From positions 2,108,001-2,172,000 of the forward strand of contig BSBN01000252.1 of assembly GCA_027924645.1 (NCBI GenBank): 64,000 nt of DNA. Reading direction: 5' to 3'. Source of the DNA: Cunninghamia lanceolata. Lineage: Eukaryota > Streptophyta > Pinopsida > Cupressales > Cupressaceae. Under the pieces are notes generated by a model. That model was not told where the DNA came from. It searched no databases and saw nothing but the letters and a program-made list of their open reading frames with translations. The translations under genes and the position numbers were made by a program. Of this stretch, positions 23,211 to 34,184 are shown piece by piece (within the stretch, counting starts at the first letter, position 1; each line of letters opens with the position of its first letter).

Positions 23211-25180
23211 GAAAGCCTTGCATATTTGTTGGGTACCTAGATGGTGTCAAGGGCCACAAGCTTCTCCACCCTACCACACATGAGTTATTTATGGAGAGGA
23301 GTGTTCGTTTCAAGGACACTTCCAGTTCTTTTCCTAACACTTATCCACCAACAATCACATTAGAGACATTGCAGCATGATGATAGTTCTTCAGAGGATCT
23401 TAATCCTCCTAATCTTGATGAGGAGTCTTCTTCCTCCACTTTAGATGGCGAAAGGGATGATGAGGATCCACCCTCTCCTCCTAGTCATCATTAAGAGGTT
23501 GATGATTCTCCTCTAGAATCTCTTGCCACAAGGTCTCTTTGGGCTCATCAGACTTTGCAGTCAATAGGTGATTTGGTTGGTGATCCTTCTGATACTAGAA
23601 GAACAAGGTCACAATTTCAGCAAGCTCCACATCTCTTTGTTGCTTCAGCTTCTAATCCATAGACTTTTCGGGAAGCTTTTGGTGTCCCCGAGTGGGATAC
23701 AACAATGCAGGAAGAGTTTGGTTCCTTGGAAAGGAATCACACTTGGGATTTAGTCCCTCTTCCTAAGGGAAGAAAACTTGTCTGATGCAAGTGGATCTAT
23801 CGAGCAAAATTTGCAGCATATGGGTTGGTTGACAAGCATGAGGCTCACTTGGTCATCAAAGGATTCTCCCAGGTGCTCAGGATTGACTACTCTGAGACTT
23901 TTGTACCAGTAGCCAAAATGAATTCCATCTGACATGTCCTTGCTATAGCTACACCCCATCATTGGGAAGTTCATCAGATGGATGTGAAGAGTGCTTTTCT
24001 TCATGGTGACCTTTAGGAGGAAATCCACATGGAGTAGCCACAGGGATTCGTTCAGGATCCTTCACTTGTTTGTCAACTTTGGAAGTCTCTCTATGGCCTC
24101 AAACAAGCTCCTCAAGCCTGGTATGCCAAGATGGACTCCTTCCTTCTATCAATTGGGTTCACTCAATGCTATTCTGATCCAAATGTATGCATGCTATAGT
24201 AGGATGATACTCTCACTTTTTTGGTTCTCTATGTCAATGACTTGTTGATCATAGGGAGTCATTCATCCACCATCAAGGCAGTGAAAACTGCTCTACATGA
24301 TTGATTTCTAATGTCAAACTTGGGTCTTTTGCACTACTTCTTAGGGATTGAGATCACTCAGTCATCCTCAGGTATCTTCATGGAAAAACCTAAGTATGCA
24401 CTTGACATGCTCTCCAAATTTTGCAGGGTTGACTATAAGCCTGCATCGACTCCATTTCTGTCTAGGGTCAAACTTGAGGCTAAGTGTTTTTCACCCTTGG
24501 TTGATGGCACTTTATACCAATAGCTTGTTGGGAGTCTCATCTATCTAACTCACACGAGACCTGACATTTCATATGCCATGGGCATGGTCTCTCGGTTCGT
24601 GCAGGAGCCACATGAGTTGCATTGGAAAGCAACTAAGTGGATTCTCCACTATGTTCAGGACACTCACAGCTATGGGATTCACTTTGCAATGGCCATGGAT
24701 TTTGACTTGGTGGGATACATAGATTTAGATTGGGCAGGCAATTCTTAGGATCGCAAGTCTACTTCAGGGTATTACTTCTCACTTGGTTCCGATCTAGTTT
24801 GTTGGTTGAGCAAGAAGCAGTCTGCAATTGCTCTTTCATCTATAGAGGTTGAGTATCGAGGGGCATTAAATGCCACCACTAAGGCCATCTGGCTTCACAA
24901 TATTCTCACTGAGTTTGGCATTTCATTCAGAAAGCCCACAATCATCTTTTGTAATAATCAGAGTGTAATTCAGATCTCAAAGAGTCCAGTCCATCACTAG
25001 AGGACAAAACACATTAAGATACATATGTGCTACATCCGAGAGCTAATTCATGCAAACATCATTAATATCAAATACATTCAGATATCAGAGTAGATCGTAA
25101 ACATATTCACCAAACCCTTCACTGAGAGCAAGTTCCTTCATCTTCGAGCTTTGCTAGGGGTGCGTCCAGTGTCTACTAGG
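23211..25180 (+). pseudogene. C1 copia reverse transcriptase-RNase H, broken
   Basis: After an acidic linker (23290-23500) the RT domain starts near 23725 (NHTWDLVPLPKGRKLV). It includes [34 protein letters not shown] and RPDISYAMG. The catalytic YVDD box reads YVND (24230-24241), so a metal-binding Asp is lost. RNase H follows with GYIDLDWAGNS, STSGYYF and AIALSSIEVEYRGA near 24710-24870, then IFCNNQSVIQISKSP and IVNIFTKPF near 25100. At least eight stops are present. Coding similarity ends at about 25170 and PMD sequence begins almost at once, with no polypurine tract or 3' LTR between. Confidence 0.9.
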
Positions 25181-25206
25181 TATATTGCATGTCAAATATG
25201 TGATAT

Positions 25207-26190
25207 CATGACAGGATGCTAATAACACTTATGGAGAGATGGGACATTGATGCATCAATGTTCAAATTGTTGATGGGAGAGATGATTGTCACATTAGAGG
25301 ATGTGTATGAGATCTTGCAAGTACCAATTCGACATTAGTACATAGTAGTAGTGGAGCAAAGGTAGGTAGAGTATATGCAATCCTCACAAATATACACACT
25401 TAGCTAACTCATTCTAAAGGATGATTCAGGACATCATACTCCATTGGATGGAGAAGCGGAGTGTAGCCATCCCATTGGTATAACAAAGTTTGGTTTTGAT
25501 TATGGACATGTATGTGGCCATGGATGGTCAAGCTGTTCACTTAGAGTCAGACCATGCTTGCTCACCTTTATCATGACCTTAGGCACTATGTGTGGCATGA
25601 GGCACATAGCTCAATAACCTGCACGCTTCTATAGGTGTGGGCACTTGATCACATCCAAGTCACACAATGTGGGTATCCCAAAATGATCATGATTGATCAG
25701 CCATGAGCTTATGCCTATGGTTTGCAGTGGCCATGGCAGTTTGGTGACTTGCTTTACTAGTGACAGACATTTGATCATCTATCAATGACAGATGTGATTT
25801 GGTGACCATATAGAGAGATGTGAGCATGGGAAGGACACACACATAATATAGCCTACATGTAGAGGATGAGGTGGTTCATAGGTCTCCTAGAACATATCAT
25901 TGTCCCATTTATTATGACAGAGTTGTGTGGTAGTTTGGGCAGTGATTGGATATACTTACAAATGTACCAAGGTACACTAGATCATGTAGGAGTACAGTGA
26001 GGCCAAGGGATTTACCCTAACCTATAGTAGCCAACATTGCATCGAGAAATGATGATGATGATGATCTGTAGGACTAGGCACCCATATTATATGCAAATAA
26101 TGTGGGAGTCACAACACAATACACCGCATGGTGGCAAGGAGTACAACCAGTGTTGATCTATGTGGTGGATGCTCTTGCAGGAGATGTAGG
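25207..26190 (+). pseudogene. Plant mobile domain (PMD, MAIN-like) pseudogene
   Basis: The frame from 25207 gives LITLMERWDIDASMF, then GEMIVTLEDVYEILQVPIR, which is the N-terminal signature of the plant mobile domain (PF10536), as in MAIL1/MAIN proteins and domesticated or captured transposon proteins. Later parts fit too: SSITCTLL-VWALDHI near 25610, DVIW-PYREM near 25795, IGLLEHIIVPFIMTELCG near 25880 and WWQGVQPVL near 26130. More than ten stops are present. The family works in genome maintenance and silencing in Arabidopsis, and also occurs inside gypsy and Mutator elements. Here it starts within 40 bases of the C1 end. It is either a remnant into which C1 inserted before losing its 3' end, or element cargo; I cannot decide. 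Confidence 0.78.
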
Positions 26191-27480
26191 ATTGTAGGTG
26201 GGTCATTATGACCTTGAGGAGGAGAGTGTAGATGAGGAGGAGATAGGAGAAGTTGTGTAGGTGTAGCTACCAAAGAGACAGTGATACCAAGAGGAGAGCA
26301 TTCCCGCCAAAGGAGAGAGACAAGGGCCCTTACCTAAATGCAGAGTGGTATCCTCAGGGGCTATAGCAAGGGTACCTAGTATTAAAAAGCATGGAGAGAC
26401 TAGTTGCATATCCATGGAGAGGGCTGAGAGAAACCCCAACACAACAATTCCAATTGCTACTCTAGTAGCACCCAAAGACCCTAACTAATAGGTCAAGGAC
26501 CCAATTATAAGAATGTGTATTTTGTCCACATCTATGATTTAGTCAAATACTAGATTTGTTATTTCAGATTTTGATTATATTATGATGTAGAAGACTAATT
26601 GGAAAGTTTTTTTTCCTTTTTGTAGTGCGAGTACATGAGTGTCTTGACTATTTCGGTCAAGCACTAGCAGAGATGGCCCTTGCAATGCAGTTGGATCCGA
26701 ACATGCGGGCTAGCTATCACCTATAGATGAGGACCAAAAAGCATACCATAAGCCAACTCAAAGTAGCATGTGATGACCAAGGTGTTAGAGTAGATTAGGC
26801 TATATCCAAGATCACATCACTCACAATAAAGACTAGGCGACAACTAGAGCATAAAGATAAGAGGAAAATATAGCTAGCTTGAGAGGAGAAAATGATGGCC
26901 TATAGATCCAGCTTGATAAGGCCAGGACAGAGGCACAAAGGGAATACATAGTAGCACCCGTAAATCCATCATCCATGCATATAGGTACTTATGAGCTAGA
27001 TCGAGAGATGGAGGACACATATCAAGATGTTGCAACAAATAAATGTCCACCTAACTACAGAGATAGCCAAGCTAAGATGTGCACTTTGAGCATATCAAAC
27101 CCATAGCAAGTCCCACACACACTTGAGATCGATGCCTCAATATGAAAACTAGTCCCATTACCACTACATCAAAATGAGCCACCAGTGCCAAAGGGGTCCG
27201 GGACTCATGGGCCAATATAATGTATATTATTGTATAGACAGACACCACATTTTGTATTAGTGATATATGTATAGAAACATCAAGTTTATATATGGAGAGA
27301 TTTTTATTTGATCATTTGCATGTGTTATGAGATATTGATGTTATGATGCTTTGTTTATACTATGCTCATGATTATGTATGTTTATCATATTTCTGACTAT
27401 GATAGAGATGTATGAAATTGTTTTAATCATGTCATAAAACACATAATCAAATAATGGCATAATGTAATTAATTAATCATT
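26191..27480 (+). pseudogene. Possible C-terminal tail of the PMD gene and downstream sequence
   Basis: An acidic Asp/Glu-rich stretch (near 26205-26250) is followed by basic, Pro-containing sequence, as in PMD protein tails. From 26640 to 27130 a broken frame gives QALAEMALAMQLDPNMRASYH, then charged, coiled-coil-like sequence (ISQLKVACDDQG, KTRRQLEHKDKRK). Several stops interrupt it. After 27200 the sequence is A/T-rich with no coding signal. Assignment to the PMD gene rests on position and composition only. Confidence 0.4.
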
Positions 27481-27778
27481 TGCATAATTAATTAATCAAC
27501 ATGATATAGAATGTTGACCTATAAGGAAAGAATAAGAATAAGTCATTATTGTAGAAATTTTTAAGATAAACTGAAAATGGTATGAAGGAACTCGAGACAC
27601 CTAAAATTGTGTTAGGGAGAAACAACAAGTATATGCTCATATGTGAGGTGTGAATAGAACCTAATAGAAAGGATCCTACATTCAAAAATAATGTAAGATA
27701 CCTGAGAAACTATAGCACCAAGAATGGTGCTAAGGATGAAATGACACAAGGTGAACCATGGCAAGAAGAGAAAAATTG

Positions 27779-28870
27779 TCATGTCGCACATATGTCACAT
27801 ATGGTATAGAAGAATGATGATAAAGGAAGGAATAGGAAGAACCAGGCATAGAAATGATGAAGGTGAATAGAATTGATCAAATCCTTGAGGGGTTGGACAT
27901 CAATCGTGGAGATTCCATAAGCCCCAAAACCATAAATAGAAGAAATAATGAAGGGTCCCAACTAGTTGGGGCATTTGTATTTCATTGGTTCTCATAGAAA
28001 ACTAAATCACCAACCTGAAACAAATGATGAAGAACATGCTAATTATAATACTAATGAAGTTTCTTTTGATAAGCCTTGAGATTCTTTAAAATGTTAATTT
28101 TATGCTCATCAAGCATTTCAAGCTCTTGCAAGTGACACAACAAGTATTATCATCGATAAGCCCTTGAAGAGAAACAATAGAGATGGTATCTCAAGCTCCA
28201 ATGGCATAATTACATCACTACTATATACCTAATTGTAAGGAGTAGTGCTAATAGAAGTATGAATACTCATATGATAGGCCCACAAAGCATATGAAAGTTG
28301 AGAATGACAATCCTTGTCATGTTTATTAACAATTTTGCACAAGATTTGCTTGATTATTTTATAGAGGCCTCAATTTGGCCATTAGATTGAGAATAGTAAG
28401 GTGTTGAAAAATAATTTTTAATATGAACTTTTTCAAGGAATTTGTTCATGTCTTTGTTCTTAAATTATCAACCATTGTCAAAGACAAAAGTAGAAGGAAG
28501 TCTAAAATGGGAAATGATATTATCAAGTAAGAATTAATAAATTACTTCAGTAGTAGTAGAGTAGAAAGGAATAACTTTGACCCACTTTGTGAATTAATAT
28601 ATGGTAGTGATGATGAAAGTATGTCCTTAAGAAGATGGTGGAGATATTTTTCTAATCAAATCCAAGCCCCAAATAGTAAATGGCCAAGGGGATGCATAAG
28701 ATTAGATCTCTTGTCTAAGAGTATGAATATGGTGACTATGTTCTTGGCACTAGGGGCATTTCTTGACAAAATCATGTGAATCTTGTTCCACATTCTATCA
28801 ATAGTATCCTATACAAAGAAGTTTTTGAACCAATTGTTATCACCTAAATATGCACCCTGACTAATTTGTA
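27779..28870 (-). pseudogene. G2 Ty3/gypsy integrase, broken
   Basis: Three integrase parts are recognisable on the minus strand in correct order. The zinc-binding end (KLLCIGYY, then SHDFVKKCP) lies near 28760-28850. The core lies near 28300-28680 (GHLLFGAWI where LLFGVWGID is usual, and LTMVDN for the second catalytic Asp region). The C-terminal SH3-like part lies at 27779-28100 (YQKKLH, FQVGDLVFYEN, then WDPSLFLLFMVLG in one frame and GPFIISSIYGFGAY in the next). Stops and at least two frameshifts break it. This is the 3' end of the pol of element G2, whose other domains lie at 33240-34184 and 37920-40926. No 3' LTR was identified below 27779. Confidence 0.85.
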
Positions 28871-31800
28871 GAAATTAATCTATTTGATGAAGCATGGGAA
28901 GACCTCTAAAGTTGTGGGTTACTTTGTAAATAGAGGTCAACCTCTGGAGAAGGCCGGCTTCCTAACTTTATATCACCTAAAAACTTTACTATTCTATGGT
29001 TGTTACAAGAAAAAGGGTAAGAAAGATATGTTCTTCAACTAAAATTTAACTCTAAAGGTGATACACCTAGCTGAAAGGAACATGAAACACAAATACATGC
29101 ACTTGTTGTACTGATAGGGAAAATATTTGCACAACCTGCTACTGTATACTTTTTGCATAAATATTTCACAGACAGGTCCCAGTGTTTAGACTCTTAAAAG
29201 GAAAGATAATTTCACATTTAAAAATATTTCACTCTTCTAGACACAATCTGCAACCTGCATTGGTATAATTTCTGCATAAAGTCTATAAAGTCTGAGACAA
29301 AGCTACAAGGAAATAAGGATTACCTCACAGATAACTCAATCAATTAGTTGGTAAGCATGATAATGCAAAGCAACAAATAGGCAAAAATCCAAATCAATGA
29401 TACTCAAGGCACTTACTGTATTTCATATCAAGCAAAAGATAAAAATGAGTTACAAATTTGCCAAAATATAGAGCAAGGATCCCAAAAATCACAAGTCTCT
29501 CCAACTGCATAATCAGAACTGAGTACAATAGAGTCACAAAAGTGACTATATCCGCCACTATCCAAGTGGTTCCACAAAACCAGGAGTCTAAAACAAACTG
29601 GGGTCGGATGCCCACACAAAGCCTAAAATCTAGGGCATATATCCTCTCCAAAAGTGTCCATAATGCAAGAAAAAGTCCATCAGGACTTAGTCAAACATGA
29701 AGAGTCATGAAAATCACTCCTACAAGACTCTAAAAGGTAATAAAAACCCTCCTAGATGCTCTCACCAAAAGAAACCAACTACCAACTGCTACAAGACCTA
29801 GTCAAACCTTCTCTCCTCCTTTGCAAAACAAAATGCTATGTCCTTGGCATGTGTATGCCACATCTTCACCATTCCAACTATATCTCCTCAAAAAGCAATA
29901 TAGCTTTACTCCATTACCCTCCTTTGCATTAAAAACAACAATATCCCCTTTTGACTTATAATGATCATCATATGTAGGTCATTGTTTCACATTTTAAAAT
30001 ATATGCAAGGAAAAAGTAGAGCAAAAGGCACCGAAGTGCACACTCTAATATAAGGAAATAAAAGACTTAAAAAAGTCTTAACAAAACTTCAAGGCCACCT
30101 CGTGGCATTACTTAGGGATCACACTATGCAATGTGTTGGACCACGAGCCATTCTAAATGATATGTAAAATTTAAAATGCAACAAGGAAATAAAGTTCAAT
30201 CGGGCTTCTAGGGTTATGAAACCCTAGATAACAAAAGACACTTTTTGCCCTTATTTTGTATTTTCATTTTGTGCAATCTTGCTTTGCATTCTTCTTTCCG
30301 CCAACAAGGGTTTGATGTTGGGGCTCCATTACGTGACTTTTGAGGCATTTCACTGTGTTTTTCACCATTTTCTGCTCACCTGCTGAAGGTAAGCTCATCA
30401 AGCTCATCTACTAGAACAAAAACTGAAAGACTCATGGTTTTCTGTAGCATTAGCTCACTGTATCTGATGTTTATCTTTGTGTTCTTTCATGTCTGAGATA
30501 GATGATTTTATTTTATACACAAGTGACTGTATTTTAAGTCATAAACTATAGAAAATACTAAAATTTGTCATTTCTTCTGTTTCCTCTTACTGCAAATGAT
30601 ACCTTCTATCTTTTACTTAAGGTTTCTATCCTCGGCCATGAGGAAAATGTTGTTAAGGTTTTTTTTAATTTTTGTAGCAATTTCTTTGTTCTTTGACAAG
30701 ATGCCTTAATAGGGTTTATGAACCCTATCTGTATCTTTCTTTGTCAATATCTCTTTTGTTTATATGAATCTCTTTTACTCTTATACTGTCACTTTGTAGC
30801 TGATCATGTAGAAAAATTATCTTCCATGTAAAAACATTGTCTTCATGCTTTAGACAAACCCTTGCATAATGTTCTTTGTATCCCTGGTTGTCTAATCACT
30901 TCTCTATGGTTGCACTGACTATTATTGACACAATAAGGCATTTTGCATCCTAGTCACGCTAGAAATTACAAGTTCATGGAAAAATAATAGGCAGCATTTC
31001 TCTTTTCACTGGATATCTATCTTTAGCTAAATCTCATACATTTACTTCTTTTGAACATATTCTATTGTAGCTTCTATGAAGACTCTCATCTTCTAATATA
31101 TGCTCTATAAGAAGCTAAAAGATGTTTCTTGTAAACAGTGTACTGCATTTTCTTACTCATTTGTTGATTACATCTGTAGATAATAGCTCTTCTGGGCATT
31201 CTGGGTGATATTAGGATTTTTTCATAGAGGTGGTAGATGACAGTCATCTATATGAGTTTCTTACAGTTGTAATTTCTTGACAAAGACCTCATTTCTTTAA
31301 CTGAAGCAGTGATGCTTTTCCTGTATCTCATGCTAGCAGTCTCAATATCCATCTTTGGCCCCTCCTGTCTTACCTTGTATCTGTAGACCTTGTGTATAAA
31401 AGAGGCTACCCATCTTATTCACAAATCTTAACAAAGCTTTAAGAGTTCAAAAGAAACCTTAGATGCCTCTACTCTTGAAACAACTTTTATGACTGTCTTT
31501 CCTATATGAATGATGATGTACTAATCACAACATCTAAAAGATTGTTCTTCAATAAAGAAAATCACTATTCTCTCTTTTAACTGTCTTTTGGAGATCTTCA
31601 TGGATGTTTTCCAATTTTCCATGATGTTATTTCTTTTGAATGTTGATGGTTGTTATTAGACTGTCTACTACTCATTTTATGACAGTCATTTTATAGGTTG
31701 CTATAATAGTGACTACCCTATGCTTATTAACAGTCCCTTTATCTAATTCTAACAGTCCCCTCTTGGCATTTGTATGATTATCTTCTCTGCTCACATGACA

Positions 31801-32516
31801 AATCTCACTATTATATTTTTCATGACAAGGCCTATTTGTCCTCACACTATTATGCTTAAGACCTTCTTACTATTGTATTCCTATCTTGGACCTACACCAT
31901 CCATAGACCTTCTTCCTAGTATTTCTGCTTCAAATATAGTAGATTACATGACAGTTGACTGCTTCATGACAGTGAATACCCAATGTTCATGACTGCTCTC
32001 TTTTATTTCTACTATCATTTGCGGGCCTAAAGTCTGATATTGGCATTGTTTCTTTGTTGTTTGATCTCTTCATTGGTGACTATCCCCTGATACTTGACTA
32101 CTCATGTGATTATCAATTGGCAATGAATGATGCCACTCTTATCAAATGATGTAGCTTTGGAACACGACTATTCTTTTCAACTGTCAAACTCTTTGTTGTG
32201 AAACACCTCATCCAGGAAACTCTGAAAACCATGAATGGTCCCTTAACAGTCTGGACTATTCTTGAACTCATGTTGTCTACTCTGTACTCTTCTGTCTCAT
32301 CACTTTTGACTGATCCATACTTGATGATTGATTTCTTTGTTCACACAATCTATACTCTTTATGACATGAAAATATATGAAAAGCTTATGTAACATTTATG
32401 ACCTGGGCTCAACCCTTGTGGGAGCCACATTTTCCCCACTCGTAATATAAATTGATGAATCGCTCAGAAACACAAGTTCACATGTATCTGCACATGAAAC
32501 AAACTTGTTAGAAAAT
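28871..32516. other. Unassigned sequence between G2 integrase and a copia-like LTR
   Basis: No protein motif is seen on either strand. From about 30240 to 32400 the plus strand is rich in C and T. The stretch next to 32680 should be the 5' internal part of the LTR unit at 32681-33097, whose primer site points into it, yet no gag is visible. It interrupts G2 between integrase and RNase H. Confidence 0.5.
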
Positions 32517-32580
32517 AAATGCATACTTTGGATGTGCTTGATAGCTTGCTTGTTTTCTAGGACATCCAAAGTATACATTT
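32517..32580. repeat. Long hairpin beside the primer site
   Basis: Left arm AAATGCATACTTTGGATGT (32517-32535) pairs with right arm ACATCCAAAGTATACATTT (32562-32580), 18 of 19 positions, with a 26-base loop. It lies about 90 bases inside the LTR unit leader. Confidence 0.85.
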
Positions 32581-32667
32581 CTTGTTTAATACACATTGAG
32601 ACCAATATATGCATGCATAGGGTGAATGTGTATACAATGTTGGTAATCAGCAATTGCTTAGAGCATT

Positions 32668-32679
32668 TCTCTAATACCA
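32668..32679 (-). other. Initiator-Met-type primer-binding site
   Basis: The minus strand reads TGGTATTAGAGA right after an LTR end GAATTAAACA and one spacer base. It marks the LTR at 32681-33097 as a 5' LTR on the minus strand. Confidence 0.75.
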
Positions 32680-32680
32680 T

Positions 32681-33097
32681 TGTTTAATTCTCTTGCGGGA
32701 ATCAGGAGCTAGGATAAATCCAGTGGCTCGGAGCTACATCAACCTACAACATACTCAATCGACACAGCTAACTAGTCATTCAGGCAATGACTAGTTACCT
32801 TTCCTTCTATACACATTCATTTCTCTTTATTACTTATTCATGTATATGTTTTTCTCAATTTGTATTTGAATAAGCGATAGTCAATCTCATGGCTTGTGTG
32901 AGATAATGAACATTCCTACATTCAATAAAGATTACTTGAAAGATTTGTGTAAATCTTTTCTCTATTACATACACTTGTATAAATGCAATGATCTATTACA
33001 ATAACCTTGTAATCTTTTTCTAATTTTTCTGTTTATACAATTGAATGTAATGAAGGAAAGTAAAAATGTACCTCATTTCTTTAGTTTACAATCAACA
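32681..33097 (-). mobile_element. Copia-type LTR (~417 bp) flanked by both a polypurine tract and a primer site
   Basis: On the minus strand the LTR runs from TGTTGATTGTAAAC (33097) to AGAGAATTAAACA (32681). It is followed by a primer site, as a 5' LTR should be, but is preceded by TCAGGGGGAGTT (33109-33098), a typical polypurine tract that belongs before a 3' LTR. A single LTR with both neighbours suggests a tandem, LTR-sharing arrangement or integration of a one-LTR form. The matching second LTR was not found in the window. Confidence 0.65.
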
Positions 33098-33109
33098 AAC
33101 TCCCCCTGA
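33098..33109 (-). other. Polypurine tract
   Basis: The minus strand reads TCAGGGGGAGTT directly before the LTR start TGTTGATT. The same AGGGGGAG core is used by copia element C2. Confidence 0.65.
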
Positions 33110-33239
33110 TTGAGCTATAGTGAAAATCTGGTAACACCAATGTTTTACCACCACATGTACCTTAATGGGTCTCTTCAAGGGCAATTGTGATTTCATTTTT
33201 TTTCAAATACCAAAGAAGGAGGTTGTGTAGCCTCGCTAA

Positions 33240-34184
33240 TAGAGAACATTAGAAAGTAGAATATAACATGTCATAGTCTTGTGAATATGAATACACACAT
33301 TTTTAGGAGAATTTTTTAGGACAAATGTCATCTTTTAGATAAGTATATATAAGCATACCATTCTTTTGAATCTATGGCATAACAAGAAGGAATATTAGAA
33401 GAAAGAGGACCATCTTCTATAGGTCGATAGTGTTTGAGTTATAAACAAATTTTTTTGCCAAATCACCAAGGGATACAAGGAAAGCAGTGCTAGCCATTGC
33501 ATTTGCATGATGATTATCTTTTTGTGGGATGGTATCAATAGTGAAAGAATAAAATTGATCAAGAAGAGATAAGGCAAGGTCATGGTACTGAGAAAGTTTA
33601 TATTTTTTTTCTTGATAAGTACACATGACCTAGCATATGATTAATTGATAATCTCCATAGATTTGAAGAGAAGTTATGTTAAAAGATAATGCCACACGTA
33701 ATCTAGCTCAGCTATATTGTTAGTGCAATGAAAGTTTAATCAAAAAGAAAGAGGAATAAGCCTTCTAGAAGGAGGGACCAAGATGACACCTACTCCTAAA
33801 CTAGTGTGACACCTTGAGCCATTGAAGAATAGTTCCCATGGGTGATCAACATCTAGAACAAGGATATGATCATTAGGAAAAGAATTATAATTAGGAAGAG
33901 AAATTAGTGAGGGAGTGTCAACAAATTGGTCAACTAGAGATTGTCCTTTGATTACCTTTTAAGAGATAACTTTAAGTTGAACTCTATAAGGAGCATGACT
34001 CATTTTGCAACATGCCTCGATAAATTAGTTTTAGAAAGTATGTATTTTAGAGGATAAAATGTTATGATGGCATGTGTTTCTGCATGAGGAAGATAATGCC
34101 ATAGCTTTTGTGTAGAAAAAATAAAATATAGGCATTACTTCTCCAATGGGGTATATTGATTTTCACAATCAAGTAAAGTATGAC
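33240..34184 (-). pseudogene. G2 RNase H C-terminal half and second (archaeal-type) RNase H
   Basis: From 34184 downward the minus strand first gives the C-terminal half of the RT-linked RNase H (HTLLDCENQYTPLEK, then FIFSTQKLWHYLPHAETHAI and YPLKYILSKTNL). Next, near 33700-33850, comes a second RNase H of the RVT_3 type (WELFFNGSRCHTSLGVGVIL, PLSF, NIAELDY), ending with ALSLLDQFYSFTIDTIPQKD near 33500 and HHANAMAS. Two RNase H domains in this order mark the Tat-like gypsy lineage. Several stops and frameshifts are present. The RNase H starts abruptly at 34184 because a 3.7-kb insertion separates it from its first half at 37920. Confidence 0.85.

Noticed and set aside
28871..32400. Host gene on the plus strand
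   Set aside because: The C/T-rich stretch has some splice-like signals, but no frame longer than about 80 codons and no recognised domain.
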